Positions 16,642-25,714 of a stretch of DNA of 64,000 bases are shown in pieces. The position numbers were made by a program, and so were the translations under genes. The stretch covers positions 1,606,955-1,670,954 of the forward strand of contig NZ_CP119804.1 of assembly GCF_029338375.1 (NCBI RefSeq). The letters are read 5' to 3'. The notes beneath the pieces were generated by a model. The model searched no databases and had not been told where the DNA came from. It saw only the letters and a program-made list of their open reading frames with translations. The first letter of the stretch is position 1. The number at the start of each line of letters is the position of its first letter. The DNA is from Halorussus lipolyticus. Lineage in GTDB: Archaea > Halobacteriota > Halobacteria > Halobacteriales > Haladaptataceae.

Positions 16642-16977
16642 GTGTCGGGGAACGAGGTCGGATTCGAAGGGGTCGGTGGCGCTCGCTGGAAACCGGTTCC
16701 TGCTCGAATCTGGCTTCGGGGAGTAGAAAACGGAATATTTCTCTAAGCCACATATAATTGTTTTAAATAGTTAGAAATACACTTTGGGCAAAGAATTACC
16801 ATCGCTGACGGGGCAACTCTGCGGTCTCCTCCGACTGAAACTACCGCCACCGTTGCCCGGACAGCCACCGTTCGGCCGAACCTTCATGGTAAATCGCCGG
16901 ACCGCGTTGGAATCCGAAAGGTTCAATTATCCCCCGGACAAACGAAGAAATGCGTCCGAAGGAGGTCGCACCAACAT
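16642..16977. other. Intergenic region before tRNA-Val; AT-rich tract, no gene
   Basis: A strongly AT-rich tract at 16724-16782 includes ATTTCTCTAAGCC and CATATAATTGTTTTAAATAG; the last could act as a TATA element for either strand. The stretch 16790-16915 shows no convincing frame. The sequence TTCAATTATCCCCC at about 16921-16934 lies ~45-55 bp ahead of tRNA-Val and may be part of its promoter. Confidence 0.4.
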
Positions 16978-17051
16978 GGGTTTGTGGTCTAGTTGGTTAT
17001 GACACCTCCTTGACATGGAGGAGGCCGGCAGTTCAAATCTGCCCAAACCCA
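16978..17051 (+). tRNA. tRNA-Val (GAC)
   Basis: Acceptor GGGTTTG pairs with CAAACCC with discriminator A at 17051. The D arm is GGTCTAGTTGGTTATGACACC-like, the anticodon arm is CCTCC-TTGACAT-GGAGG with anticodon GAC, and the T arm is GGCAG-TTCAAAT-CTGCC. It is 74 nt with no intron and the CCA end is not encoded. It stands alone, without an adjacent tRNA or rRNA. Confidence 0.97.
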
Positions 17052-17358
17052 CTGTCATTCTCCGCGGACGAATTTTACTGCGCTTCAGAACTCCGAAGTC
17101 AGTGGCTTTGGAGTCCTGTTAACTGTCCGGATTCCGCGAAGCGAAGTTTCGCTCACGGGAACTGGTCGGCTGTTCGACCCGCTTTGTTGCACCACCGACC
17201 CGTCTAGCGTCGCAGAAAAGCCCGCCTGAGGACCACTCAGGCACTCCCTGATACCCAGTCAGGGTCCGAAAACCCAGCCACGACAACCGCATTCCGCAGT
17301 TCGTCGCTCGGATGTCCGCCGGCGAAACGCCGTCCGACCGCCGACGAGCGATTCGCCG
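17052..17358. other. Intergenic region with two adjacent perfect hairpins
   Basis: Two neighbouring stem-loops are present: GCCTGAG-gacca-CTCAGGC (17224-17242) and CCCTGA-tacccag-TCAGGG (17246-17264), only 3 nt apart. They lie ~170 bp downstream of tRNA-Val on the same strand. The two stems share a CCTGA/TCAGG core, so one may be a degenerate duplicate of the other. No H/ACA-type ANANNA or ACA box is obvious. No protein-coding frame is supported here. A small RNA or terminator pair is possible. Confidence 0.35.
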
Positions 17359-17833
17359 CTACTCGACTCGGTACTCGGCGTCGCACATCGCCCGGAGTTG
17401 CTCGTAGGTCTCGTGGGCCACCGCGTCGTGATTAGCGAAGTAGACGCCGTGGACCTCCTTCGCCCGCACCCGGTTCGAGAGCGTCTGGAAGAACCGACAG
17501 ACCCGCGAGTCCTCGGCGTACATCAACAGGACCCCGAGGGCGTCGATGACGACCCACCCCGACCCGGCCTCGACGTGTCGAATCGCGTCGGAGAACCGCA
17601 TCCCGAGGCCGGTCAGGTCGTCGGGACTCACGGGGTCGGTCGTCCAGAGGTCGCCGTCGATTTTTGAGAACGTCGAAAACGAGGTCTCTGGAGAGTTTTT
17701 CTTCGGGGTCCTCGTCGTCCTCGGACTCGACGATGTCAGAGACTTCCTCGGCCGCTACAGCCGTGTCCTGCTGGTCCGGAGTCTCCTCCGGTTCGGTACT
17801 TCCGGTTCCGGATGAGTCACCAATGGTGCTCAT
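17359..17833 (-). pseudogene. Chimeric remnant: DUF7344 N-terminus joined out of frame to DUF7504 C-terminus
   Basis: From the ATG at 17833 one frame reads MSTIGDSSGTGSTEPEE, then an acidic linker and LSRDLVFDVLKNRRR, the first helix of a DUF7344 winged-helix domain. Immediately after, that frame turns into Arg/Pro-rich shadow sequence. A different frame instead continues IDGDLWTTDPVSPDDLTGLG ... GWVVIDALGVLLMYAEDSRV to the stop at 17359, which matches the C-terminal half of DUF7504-type RecA/DUF835-like proteins. The switch lies around 17665-17675, at a CTCAAAAATC run. Neither domain is complete. The simplest reading is a deletion that fused two genes, giving a dead chimera; programmed frameshifting is a less likely alternative. 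Confidence 0.5.
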
Positions 17834-18005
17834 TAATATGCCACCCCTTGCTCGTAACCCAGCATGGATAGAACACATCGCTCGGATTAGCCTTTGTTAT
17901 TCACCATTTACCCACCGGAAACCATTGCTTACGAACAGTTGCACGTCTGTTTCATCCGCCCGCCGTCTGCCGGTAATCACCCCTTACCGGCCGTTTTCGG
18001 CGGTC

Positions 18006-18329
18006 TCAGTTCGGAGGGTCCTCGCGGTCCCGGTCCACGAGGTTCTCGTGAATCCCTAGCACTAATCCGGGAACTACCAGCATGAAGATGTGTTCCTCGA
18101 TTGGGATTCCGAGGAGTTCGATACCGGTCCGAAGGGGGATGCTGAACACGCCGATATGGAGCGTGTACCAGTCCCAGACGTAGGCGATAGGGTACAGGAC
18201 GGCGATGGTCCGCCCGGCTTGAACCAGCGCATTGGCCCGATAAAGAAGTCCTACCGCGACTGCCCCCCACACGACTTCGGTGGCGAGGTAGGTGTACTCG
18301 CCGAACACCGCACCGATGTCGGGTATCAT
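18006..18329 (-). CDS. Single-repeat lycopene cyclase-domain membrane protein
   Basis: 107 residues starting at MIPDIGAVFG. This start is chosen because a TATA element (GATTATATTC on the minus strand, 18360-18351) lies 26 bp upstream, making the transcript leaderless; the ATG at 18377 would lie upstream of the promoter. Three membrane helices are visible, and the motif LLGIPIEEHIFMLVVPGLVL matches the PxEE signature of heterodimeric or fused lycopene cyclases (CrtYc/CrtYd, archaeal CrtY). Haloarchaeal CrtY carries two such repeats in ~240 residues, so this protein has only one. It might pair with another subunit or have a different role. No other carotenoid gene is in the window. Confidence 0.7.
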   Translation of the reverse strand: MIPDIGAVFGEYTYLATEVVWGAVAVGLLYRANALVQAGRTIAVLYPIAYVWDWYTLHIGVFSIPLRTGIELLGIPIEEHIFMLVVPGLVLGIHENLVDRDREDPPN

Positions 18330-18432
18330 TCCCGGCCCTTCTACTCGCAAGAATATAATCCTATCGCCGGTTGTCACTTCGTTCGACGCGCGATAACTTT
18401 CAAGACCATCCGAGGAGTATCTTCAGGTACCG

Positions 18433-19575
18433 ATGGACATCGCTGATATTGCTACGGCGGACTACACGGAGCTAGAGGCTGAATCGAACGTCGGGAAGGC
18501 CCGGTCCGTCTTCGAGGACGAGAACCCGAAGGGCATCATCGTGACGCGCGCCGGGGAGTACGAGGGCGTCATCACGCAGAAGCAACTCCTGCGCTCGCAC
18601 ATCGAGGACCACACCAAAATCGAGACGCTGACTAAATCCGCACCGAAGGTCGAGCGAACCGCCAACGTCCGTGACGTGGCCCGAACGCTGGTCGAGGGCG
18701 GCACCAAGGTCGCGCCAGTCTTCGAATCGGGCAATCTCTGGGGCGTCATCAGCCAAGACCTCATCCTCGAGGCCGTGCTGGAGAATCTCGACTCGCTCAC
18801 GGTCGAGCAGATTTACACCGAGAACGTCATCACCATTGCCGAGGACGCCACCCTCGGACAGGCAATCAACCGCCTGCGCGAACACGGCGTCTCGCGGCTT
18901 CCGGTGGTGGACGAGGACGGCTTCCTCACCGGCGTCGTCACGACCCACGACGTGGTGAACTTCGCAACCCGGAACGTCCAGAAGACGACCCGAGGAGACC
19001 GGTCGGGCGAGGGCGAGCGCCTGCTGGACCTGCCGGTCTACGACGTGATGTCGAGTCCGGCCGCGACGACCACCCTGAGCGAGAGCGTCAAGAACGCGGT
19101 CGAACGCATGTTCGAGAAGGATTACTCGGGACTCGTCGTCACGCCCGAGGACGACGACCGGGTGGTCGGCGGCGTCGTCACCAAGACCGACGTGCTTCGC
19201 GCGCTCTCCTACACCGAGGAGGACGTGATGGACGTGCAGGTCACGAACGTCAACCTGCTGGACACCCTCACCCGAGAGTCGATTCGGGAGTCCATCACCG
19301 AGATTTCGGACAAGTATCAGGACATGCGGGTCCGCCACGCCCACGTCCGGTTCCACGAACACAAGGAGAAGCTTCGGGGCACGCCGCTCATCCAGTGTAA
19401 GATTCGCCTCCGGACAAACCGCGGGCAGGCCGCGGGGTCGGGCGAGGGCTACGGTGCCGAACAGGCGTTCGGCGTCGCGCGCGACAAACTAGAGCGCAAC
19501 GTGCTGGAGATGAAGGGCGTCGAGAGCGACCGGGAGTACGAGGGACAGCTCCTGCGGAAACTCGGCGAACTCTGA
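18433..19575 (+). CDS. Four-CBS-domain protein with C-terminal HPF/S30EA-like domain
   Basis: 380 residues. Two CBS pairs span ~1-270, with typical strands such as PKGIIVTRAGEYEGVITQKQ, HGVSRLPVVDEDGFLTGVVT and DDRVVGGVVTKTDVLRALSY. CBS pairs bind adenosine nucleotides and sense energy charge. The last ~100 residues (YQDMRVRHAHVRFHEHKEK ... EQAFGVARDKLERNVLEMKG) resemble the β-α-β-β-β-α fold of ribosome hibernation factors (HPF/RaiA). The combination suggests an energy-sensing protein that acts on ribosomes or RNA. A TATA-like tract (AGTATCTTC) lies close to the ATG. It is divergent from the lycopene-cyclase-like gene. Confidence 0.85.
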   Translation: MDIADIATADYTELEAESNVGKARSVFEDENPKGIIVTRAGEYEGVITQKQLLRSHIEDHTKIETLTKSAPKVERTANVRDVARTLVEGGTKVAPVFESGNLWGVISQDLILEAVLENLDSLTVEQIYTENVITIAEDATLGQAINRLREHGVSRLPVVDEDGFLTGVVTTHDVVNFATRNVQKTTRGDRSGEGERLLDLPVYDVMSSPAATTTLSESVKNAVERMFEKDYSGLVVTPEDDDRVVGGVVTKTDVLRALSYTEEDVMDVQVTNVNLLDTLTRESIRESITEISDKYQDMRVRHAHVRFHEHKEKLRGTPLIQCKIRLRTNRGQAAGSGEGYGAEQAFGVARDKLERNVLEMKGVESDREYEGQLLRKLGEL

Positions 19576-19730
19576 GCGCCGGTCGTCGCGGTCGAACCGT
19601 CCGACGACGCTTTTTGGCCACTCGTCGGTCCCGAAGTGCTGTAGATGGCTAAAAGAAACAGTTTGCTATTTTAGAGAAAGCCAAAGAATGCCGGGGCGGC
19701 GAGGCTCGGAAACGGACAGCGACGGAGCGG

Positions 19731-20732
19731 TCAGTTCTCGGGGCGGGGCGCGGCCTTCTGGAGTGCGGTCTCGGCGATGTTGCCGCCGTAGTCGGCGGTC
19801 CGGGACAGCGAGTCCACGACCAGACTGAGTTGCTGGGCGCGCTGGGCGTCCATCTTGCGGATGAGGTCGTCCACGTGGCGGGTGTGTTCGTCGATTCCCC
19901 GGACGCGCTCGCGGGCCTCGTTACCGAGACGAGTCGCTTCGGTACCGTCGTCTTCGAGGAGGGCGTCCATCGCCATCTCCACGATGTCGGCGGACTCGGC
20001 GTGGAGTTCTTCGAGGGCCTCGGCAACGTCGTCGGGAATCTCGCCGAGGTTGAGACCGAGTTGGCCGATTTTGGCGGCGTGGTCCGCGATACGCTCCAAC
20101 TGGCGGGCGCTCGAATGGTAGTCGAAACACGTCTCGCGGGGCAGGCCGATGTCGGCCGCGGTGCTGGGGTTGCGGAGCGCCGACCGGAACACGCGCGAGA
20201 CCATGAACCAGAGGCGGTCCACGTCGTCGTCGCGCTCGATAACGTCGGTGGCGAGGCTATCGTCGTTCTCGACCAGCGCGGTCACGGCGTCCTGAAGCAT
20301 CGTCGCCGAGACGAGTCGCATCCGGGTGATGGCGTTGTGAATCGAGAGTTCCGACGAGTCCAGCAGGTCCTGCAGGACCACCCGGTCGCCGGTCTCCTCG
20401 ATGACCTCCAGACCGACGAGGCCCTGCGTGGCGTCCCGGACCGTCCGGCGCTGGTCGGGCGTCACGCGGGTCGATTCGAGGTTGATGATGTCGAAGCCGC
20501 TGACGTACAGCGTGAACACCGTGCGCATGAGTTGCGCGCCTTCGAGGTCGGAGATGTCCACGGTCCCTTCAACCGTGTCTTCGGTCGTCCGAGGAGAGAG
20601 CAAAAGCGAGTCGCCTTCGGGATGAAATTCGACGCGGTCGCCCGCTTCGATTCCGTTCTCGGTCGCCCAATCCTTCGGAATCGAGACGGTGAACGTCGAG
20701 CCGCCCGTGACTTGGACCTTCCGCGTTTCCAT
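19731..20732 (-). CDS. AbrB-domain PhoU-like phosphate regulator
   Basis: 333 residues. The N-terminal ~50 residues form a SpoVT/AbrB swapped-hairpin DNA-binding domain (METRKVQVTGGSTFTVSIPK, DRVEFHPEGDSLLLSP). Two PhoU-type three-helix repeats follow (~120-220 and ~220-330), with RQLERIADHAAKIGQLGL matching the PhoU signature ExxAD.. region. Such fusions in archaea are thought to link phosphate-transport status to transcription. The gene is divergent from pstS across 269 bp, with its own TATA (TATATAGATT, minus strand, about 20780), so it probably helps regulate the pst operon. The ending carries an acidic/Pro tail (APRPEN). Confidence 0.9.
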   Translation of the reverse strand: METRKVQVTGGSTFTVSIPKDWATENGIEAGDRVEFHPEGDSLLLSPRTTEDTVEGTVDISDLEGAQLMRTVFTLYVSGFDIINLESTRVTPDQRRTVRDATQGLVGLEVIEETGDRVVLQDLLDSSELSIHNAITRMRLVSATMLQDAVTALVENDDSLATDVIERDDDVDRLWFMVSRVFRSALRNPSTAADIGLPRETCFDYHSSARQLERIADHAAKIGQLGLNLGEIPDDVAEALEELHAESADIVEMAMDALLEDDGTEATRLGNEARERVRGIDEHTRHVDDLIRKMDAQRAQQLSLVVDSLSRTADYGGNIAETALQKAAPRPEN

Positions 20733-20937
20733 GTGAGAAACGCGGGTGTGGGGAACAATAAATCTATCCCAATCTATATACGAATCTCGAAACGCACCGG
20801 AATACGCGGAGACTCGTGATTGGGTATTGGCACGTACCGCGGGAGTCGTCCCGGATACTCACCCGTATCGCCTTCCATGTTCCACCTAACCACGGTTTAC
20901 GTCATTCAGCCGACTTTCGGAGACCTGCATACGCATG

Positions 20938-20978
20938 AGTAAATACGTCTATATAGAAATAATAGAAGGGTATTTACT
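20938..20978 (+). promoter_or_regulatory. pstS promoter with flanking inverted repeat (phosphate-box candidate)
   Basis: A perfect 9-bp inverted repeat, AGTAAATAC (20938-20946) and GTATTTACT (20970-20978), brackets the TATA element TCTATATAG (20948-20956). Transcription should start about 25 bp after the TATA, within or just beyond the right arm; the pstS ATG follows at 21002. A protein bound to both arms would straddle the TATA box and start site. This is a plausible operator for phosphate-starvation control. The AbrB-PhoU protein encoded divergently is an obvious candidate to bind it. Confidence 0.55.
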
Positions 20979-21001
20979 TCGTCTTCGGCAAATCCATCCC
21001 A

Positions 21002-22096
21002 ATGCGGGAAAGACCCTCTGTAGACCGTCGAACAATTCTCCTCGGAGGGGGCACCGCCATCGCGTCGCTAGCCGGGTGCGTCAGTACGAGCAAGACGCCG
21101 CCGGGCAGTCGTGGGGAAGCGACGACGACGAGCGAGGAGTCAGATGACTCGTCTTCGACCCAACTGAAGGCGGGTGGCTCCTCGACGGTGTACCCGATAA
21201 CGAGCAAAGCCGCGTCGGTGTGGAACTCCAACCCACCGGCCGACGACGAGGAGTACTGGGGACCGAGCAAGTACGGCATCGACACGGACGAACGACTGGC
21301 TAATTACTGGGCGAGCAAGTACGAGAGTTTCGACGCCGAAGGCTCGTCGCCGCCGTTCAAGGTGACGGTCGGTCTGAGCCACTCCGGCACGGGACTGGAG
21401 AAACTCAAGAACGGCCTCATCGACATCGGCAACGCCAGCGCGCCGGTAGACGCCGAACTGCCCGACCTGAGCGACGAGGAACTCGACAAGTTCGAGAACC
21501 ACGTCGTGGGCGTGGACGCTCAGCCAATCGTCGTCAGCAAGGAAATCTACGAGGCGGGCGTCGAGAAACTGACCGCCGAACAGGTCCGGAAAATCTATCA
21601 GGGGGAGATAGAGAACTGGTCCGAGATAGACGCCTACACCGGCGACGACAAGGAAATTCAGGCAATCGGCCGCGCCGAAGGGTCGGGCACCGACACCGCC
21701 TTCCGGGCGAACATGCTGGGCGACCCCGACGCCCCGATGTCCGGCGTGGACGTGCGGAAAGGCCAGAACCAGCAGGTCAAGACCATCGTTGCCCAGTCGA
21801 ACAACGCTATCGCGTACATGGCGCTGGCCTTCCTCACGTCCGAGACGCCGACCGTCAAACTCTCGTTCGACGGGAAGGTCTACGAGCGCGGCAAGAACCT
21901 CTCCGAGAAGGGGTATCCGCTCTCGCGTGACCTCCACTGTTACACCTACGACGGAACCTCCGAGATGGAGGCCGCCTACCTCCGGATGCTCATCAACGAG
22001 TTCGGGCAGGAGAACTTCGTCAAACCGTCGGGGTACTCGATGCTGACCGAGAAACGCCGGAAGAACCAACTCGAAAAGCTTCCCGACACCAAATGA
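21002..22096 (+). CDS. pstS: Phosphate ABC transporter substrate-binding lipoprotein
   Basis: 364 residues. The N-terminus has a twin-arginine motif with lipobox, SVDRRTILLGGGTAIASLAGC, so the protein is exported folded and lipid-anchored at the Cys near residue 25. The mature part shows the PstS phosphate-binding pattern: GGSSTVYPITSKAA, GLSHSGTGLEKLKNG, DIGNASAPVD and IGRAEGSGTDTAFRANML. It captures phosphate outside the membrane and hands it to PstC/PstA. It is the first gene of pstS-pstC-pstA-pstB-phoU-phoU. Its stop overlaps the pstC start by 4 bases (ATGA). The promoter carries an inverted repeat around the TATA box. Confidence 0.95.
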   Translation: MRERPSVDRRTILLGGGTAIASLAGCVSTSKTPPGSRGEATTTSEESDDSSSTQLKAGGSSTVYPITSKAASVWNSNPPADDEEYWGPSKYGIDTDERLANYWASKYESFDAEGSSPPFKVTVGLSHSGTGLEKLKNGLIDIGNASAPVDAELPDLSDEELDKFENHVVGVDAQPIVVSKEIYEAGVEKLTAEQVRKIYQGEIENWSEIDAYTGDDKEIQAIGRAEGSGTDTAFRANMLGDPDAPMSGVDVRKGQNQQVKTIVAQSNNAIAYMALAFLTSETPTVKLSFDGKVYERGKNLSEKGYPLSRDLHCYTYDGTSEMEAAYLRMLINEFGQENFVKPSGYSMLTEKRRKNQLEKLPDTK

Positions 22097-23166
22097 TAGG
22101 AAGCATCGACACCCGCGTTCGGTCCGCCCGAGCGACCGTCGAGGACATGGACCGCGGGGCGCAGTTCGTGGACGGCGTGGCCGTCGCGTCGGTCCTCGGC
22201 GCGCTGTTGGCTTTCCTCGTCGCGCCTGCCTACACCGTCTTCCCGCTCCTCGCGTTCTTCGGGGCCGCTGTCTACGGGTGGAAGGCCCATCAGGCCAACA
22301 CGGCGAAACTGCTAATGTTCCTGATGACGGCTTCGACCATCGTCATCCTCGGTCTCATCACGGTGTATCTGGTCCTCCGGGCGCTCCCCATCTTTCAGGC
22401 GATGGGTCTCGACCTGATATTCAGGACCAGCGAACCGCTCTGGAGTACCAGCGAAGGCATCTACTCGCTGGTTCCGATGATGTGGGGGACGTTGGTAACG
22501 ACCGTACTGGCGATGGCCATCGCCGCGCCGCTGGGCGTGGCCGGCGCGCTGTTCATCAGCGAAATCGCGCCGAGTTGGGCGCGAGAGGTCATCAAGCCCG
22601 GCATCGAGATTCTGGCCGGCGTTCCCTCCATCGTCTACGGGTTCATCGGCTACACCATCATCAACACGTACATGATGGAGGAGTTCAACCTCGCCAACTT
22701 CGGAAGCCTGTTCGCGGCCGCGCTGGTCATCGGCGTGATGTCCCTGCCGACCGTGGTCTCGGTCGCCGAGGACGCAATCGACAGCGTGCCCGAGTCGATG
22801 AAAAGCGGGTCGCTGGCGCTCGGCGCGACCGACTGGCAGACCATCAAGAACGTCACCATCCCGGCGTCGTTCTCGGGCGTCTCGGCCGCGGTCCTACTGG
22901 GCGTCGGCCGCGCTGTCGGCGAGACGATGGCCGTGACCGTGATGCTTCCCCACCAGCAGGTGCTTCCGGACCCCATCTACGACGTGTTCTCGGGGACCGA
23001 GACGCTCACCAGCCTCATCGCGGGCCAGTACGGCATCGCCAGCGGCGACCAGATGTCGGCGCTGTTCGCGGCGGGCGTGGTGCTGTTCGTGACCGTCCTC
23101 GGACTCAGCATCGGGTCCCAACTCATCGAGGCCCACATGGAGCGCAAACTGGGTGGTAGCCAATGA
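22093..23166 (+). CDS. pstC: Phosphate ABC transporter permease PstC
   Basis: 357 residues with six or more membrane helices. The permease loop that docks on the ATPase is visible as DSVPESMKSGSLALGATDWQ then TIKNVTIPASFSGVSAAVLL, matching the EAA motif with conserved Gly. The segment EILAGVPSIVYGFIGY is diagnostic of PstC/PstA permeases. It forms the membrane channel together with PstA. Start and stop overlap neighbours by 4 bases each (ATGA junctions), so expression is translationally coupled. Confidence 0.95.
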   Translation: MIGSIDTRVRSARATVEDMDRGAQFVDGVAVASVLGALLAFLVAPAYTVFPLLAFFGAAVYGWKAHQANTAKLLMFLMTASTIVILGLITVYLVLRALPIFQAMGLDLIFRTSEPLWSTSEGIYSLVPMMWGTLVTTVLAMAIAAPLGVAGALFISEIAPSWAREVIKPGIEILAGVPSIVYGFIGYTIINTYMMEEFNLANFGSLFAAALVIGVMSLPTVVSVAEDAIDSVPESMKSGSLALGATDWQTIKNVTIPASFSGVSAAVLLGVGRAVGETMAVTVMLPHQQVLPDPIYDVFSGTETLTSLIAGQYGIASGDQMSALFAAGVVLFVTVLGLSIGSQLIEAHMERKLGGSQ

Positions 23167-24785
23167 GCTACGAGACGAGCGACCTCGTGACCGACGAGTC
23201 GTCGCTGTCAGAGCGCGTCGCGGCGGCCATCGTCGGTCTCAACGTCGTCTCGGTGATACTCGGCTTCGCGGCCATCTTCCAGTGGACCGAGGTTGAGGCC
23301 GACTTCTTCGGCGTCAGCCTGTTCAACCTCTACGGCCTGACCCTCGGCGCGACCGGTCTCGCGGTCATCGCGCTCGGCGTCGCCTCGCGGGCCGGCCTCG
23401 TGGACACGACGCCCGACCGGAGCGCCGGCCTCCTGACCGGCGGCCTGTTCGGTCTCGTCGGCGTCGTGACCGGTGCCCTGTTCGCCTCCCAGACGCTCGG
23501 CTTCGGCCTCGTCGGGTGGCTCGCAGTCTCCCTGCTGTTCGGCGCTGGCTTCACTGCGATAACCGTCCTCCCCCGCGAGGACATCGGTTCGACGCTCCCC
23601 GCGGGCGCGCTGTCGATTACCGTCGGCGCGCTGTTCCTCCTGAACGTCATCACGACCGAGTGGGAGTGGGAACCCGAGGGCTTCTCGGCCGCCTTCACCG
23701 GTCCGGTTATCGGTCCGGTACTGACCATCTTCGCCGGCCTCGTCTGTGCGTGGGCCGCGGCGAAGGCCCACGAGGGCTTCGGAACCCGCGGACGACAGGC
23801 CGGCGCGTACCTGCTGGTCGGCCTGAACGCCTTCGGGATGCTGGGAGTTCTGCTCCTGCTCATCCTGTTCGTCGCCGGAAAGGGCTGGTCGCGGATGGTC
23901 GAGGACCTCAAGTTCGGCCTGTTCAGCGAACCAGCCTTCTGGTTCCAGATTCCCGGATTCGACCAGTACCTCGTCTTCGAGATTCCGGGCGTCTGGTTCT
24001 ACTGGCCGTTCACGATGAACGGCTATTCGCTGTCGAGCGACGTGATGAACGGCGTCCTGCCGTCTATCGTCGGGACGGTCTGGCTGGTCATCGGCGCAGT
24101 CCTGTTCGCGGTCCCGCTCGGCGTCGGCGCGGCGGTGTTCCTCACCGAGTACGCCGAACAGGGCGGGTTCACTCGCGCCGTCGAGATTGCGACCAACGGC
24201 CTGTGGAGTACGCCGAGCATCGTCTACGGCCTGTTCGGCTACGCCTTCCTCGTGCCGCGACTCGGTAACACGACCTCGCTGATGGCGGGCCAGTTGGTGC
24301 TTGGCTTCATGCTCCTCCCGCTGGTCCTCATCACCAGTCGGGAAGCCATCAAGACGGTACCCAAGGAGTACCGGGACGCCAGCGCGGCGCTCGGTGTCAG
24401 CCAGTGGGAGACCATCAAGAGCGTGGTCTTGCCGGCCGCGATGCCGGGCGTCATCACGGGCGTCATCCTCGGCGTCGGTCGGATTGCGGGCGAGACGGCA
24501 CCCATCCTGCTGGTGGCGACCGGTAACTTGCAGGCCAGTCAGGGACCGCAGGTGCTGACCAACTTCCAGTTCACGTCGAGTCCGCCCTTCGTGGCGAACC
24601 CGGCCCTGCTGGACAGCATCAGCGCCCTGCCCTACAAGCTCTACGCGACCATCACCGCGGGCGTCGTGAGTTCCGACCCCGCGTTCGGATGGGCCACCGC
24701 GCTGGTGCTCCTCATCGTGGTGCTGTCGTTCTACGCGGTCGGTATCGTCTCTCGAATCTACTTCCGGAGGAAACTCGAACAATGA
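23163..24785 (+). CDS. pstA: Phosphate ABC transporter permease PstA, with long N-terminal membrane extension
   Basis: 540 residues, nearly double the ~280-300 of bacterial PstA. The C-terminal ~270 residues hold the permease domain, with [20 protein letters not shown] and [20 protein letters not shown] then [20 protein letters not shown] (EAA motif). The N-terminal ~230 residues add about six helices plus a segment ending [19 protein letters not shown]. From memory, other haloarchaeal PstA proteins show a similar extension. It starts inside the end of pstC and its TGA overlaps the pstB ATG. Confidence 0.93.
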   Translation: MSYETSDLVTDESSLSERVAAAIVGLNVVSVILGFAAIFQWTEVEADFFGVSLFNLYGLTLGATGLAVIALGVASRAGLVDTTPDRSAGLLTGGLFGLVGVVTGALFASQTLGFGLVGWLAVSLLFGAGFTAITVLPREDIGSTLPAGALSITVGALFLLNVITTEWEWEPEGFSAAFTGPVIGPVLTIFAGLVCAWAAAKAHEGFGTRGRQAGAYLLVGLNAFGMLGVLLLLILFVAGKGWSRMVEDLKFGLFSEPAFWFQIPGFDQYLVFEIPGVWFYWPFTMNGYSLSSDVMNGVLPSIVGTVWLVIGAVLFAVPLGVGAAVFLTEYAEQGGFTRAVEIATNGLWSTPSIVYGLFGYAFLVPRLGNTTSLMAGQLVLGFMLLPLVLITSREAIKTVPKEYRDASAALGVSQWETIKSVVLPAAMPGVITGVILGVGRIAGETAPILLVATGNLQASQGPQVLTNFQFTSSPPFVANPALLDSISALPYKLYATITAGVVSSDPAFGWATALVLLIVVLSFYAVGIVSRIYFRRKLEQ

Positions 24786-25714
24786 GCAACGCAGAATTCA
24801 AACAGAGCGAGCAAGCGAGCGAACAGGAGACCGGCGAACAGTCCGCGAGTCAGTCCATGACGGTCAGCGGGGAGAGCCAAGAGCAACTCAAAGACGAGTG
24901 GACCGACTACCAGTTCGACGGCGCTCCCAAGATTTCGGTCGAGGACTTGGACGTGTTCTACGGCGACGACCACGCCATCCAGTCGGTTTCGATGGACATC
25001 CCCGAGAACAGCGTCACCGCGCTCATCGGCCCCTCCGGGTGCGGGAAGTCCACCTTCCTGCGATGTCTCAACCGGATGAACGACCGTATCAACTCGGCGC
25101 AGGTCGACGGCTCGGTCGAAATCGACGGCGAGGAGATTTACCAAGACGGCGTGAACCTCGTGGAACTCCGCAAGCGCGTCGGCATGGTGTTCCAAGCCCC
25201 CAACCCCTTCCCGAAGTCGATTCGAGACAACATCGCCTACGGCCCGCGAAAGCACGGCGACATCAACGACGGACTCCTCGACAAGCTTTTGGGACGCGCC
25301 GAACCCGAAAAAGAGGACGAAATCGTCGAGCGCTCGCTCAAGCAGGCCGCAATCTGGGACGAAGTGAAGGACCGACTCGACGACAACGCGCTGGGTCTCT
25401 CGGGTGGCCAACAACAGCGCCTCTGCATCGGGCGCTGTCTCGCGGTGGACCCCGAGGTCATCCTGATGGACGAACCGGCCTCGGCGCTCGACCCCATCGC
25501 CACCGCCAAAATCGAGGACCTCATCGAGGAGCTTTCGGAGGACTACACGGTGGTCGTCGTCACCCACAACATGCAACAGGCGGCCCGCATCTCCGACCAG
25601 ACCGCGGTCTTCCTGACCGGCGGCGAACTGGTCGAGTACGGCGAGACCGACCAAATCTTCGAGAATCCCAACAGCCAGCGCGTCGAGGACTACATCACTG
25701 GGAAGTTCGGATGA
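24782..25714 (+). CDS. pstB: Phosphate ABC transporter ATP-binding protein
   Basis: 310 residues from the ATG overlapping the pstA stop. It hydrolyses ATP to drive phosphate import. Walker A is GPSGCGKST, the ABC signature is [20 protein letters not shown], Walker B is [12 protein letters not shown], and the switch His lies in [12 protein letters not shown]. The N-terminal ~45 residues are an acidic, Gln/Ser-rich extension before [13 protein letters not shown]. The Q-loop region [16 protein letters not shown] is typical of PstB. The TGA is immediately followed by a 17-base box that also follows the stop of the convergent cdc48 gene (see repeats). Confidence 0.96.
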   Translation: MSNAEFKQSEQASEQETGEQSASQSMTVSGESQEQLKDEWTDYQFDGAPKISVEDLDVFYGDDHAIQSVSMDIPENSVTALIGPSGCGKSTFLRCLNRMNDRINSAQVDGSVEIDGEEIYQDGVNLVELRKRVGMVFQAPNPFPKSIRDNIAYGPRKHGDINDGLLDKLLGRAEPEKEDEIVERSLKQAAIWDEVKDRLDDNALGLSGGQQQRLCIGRCLAVDPEVILMDEPASALDPIATAKIEDLIEELSEDYTVVVVTHNMQQAARISDQTAVFLTGGELVEYGETDQIFENPNSQRVEDYITGKFG

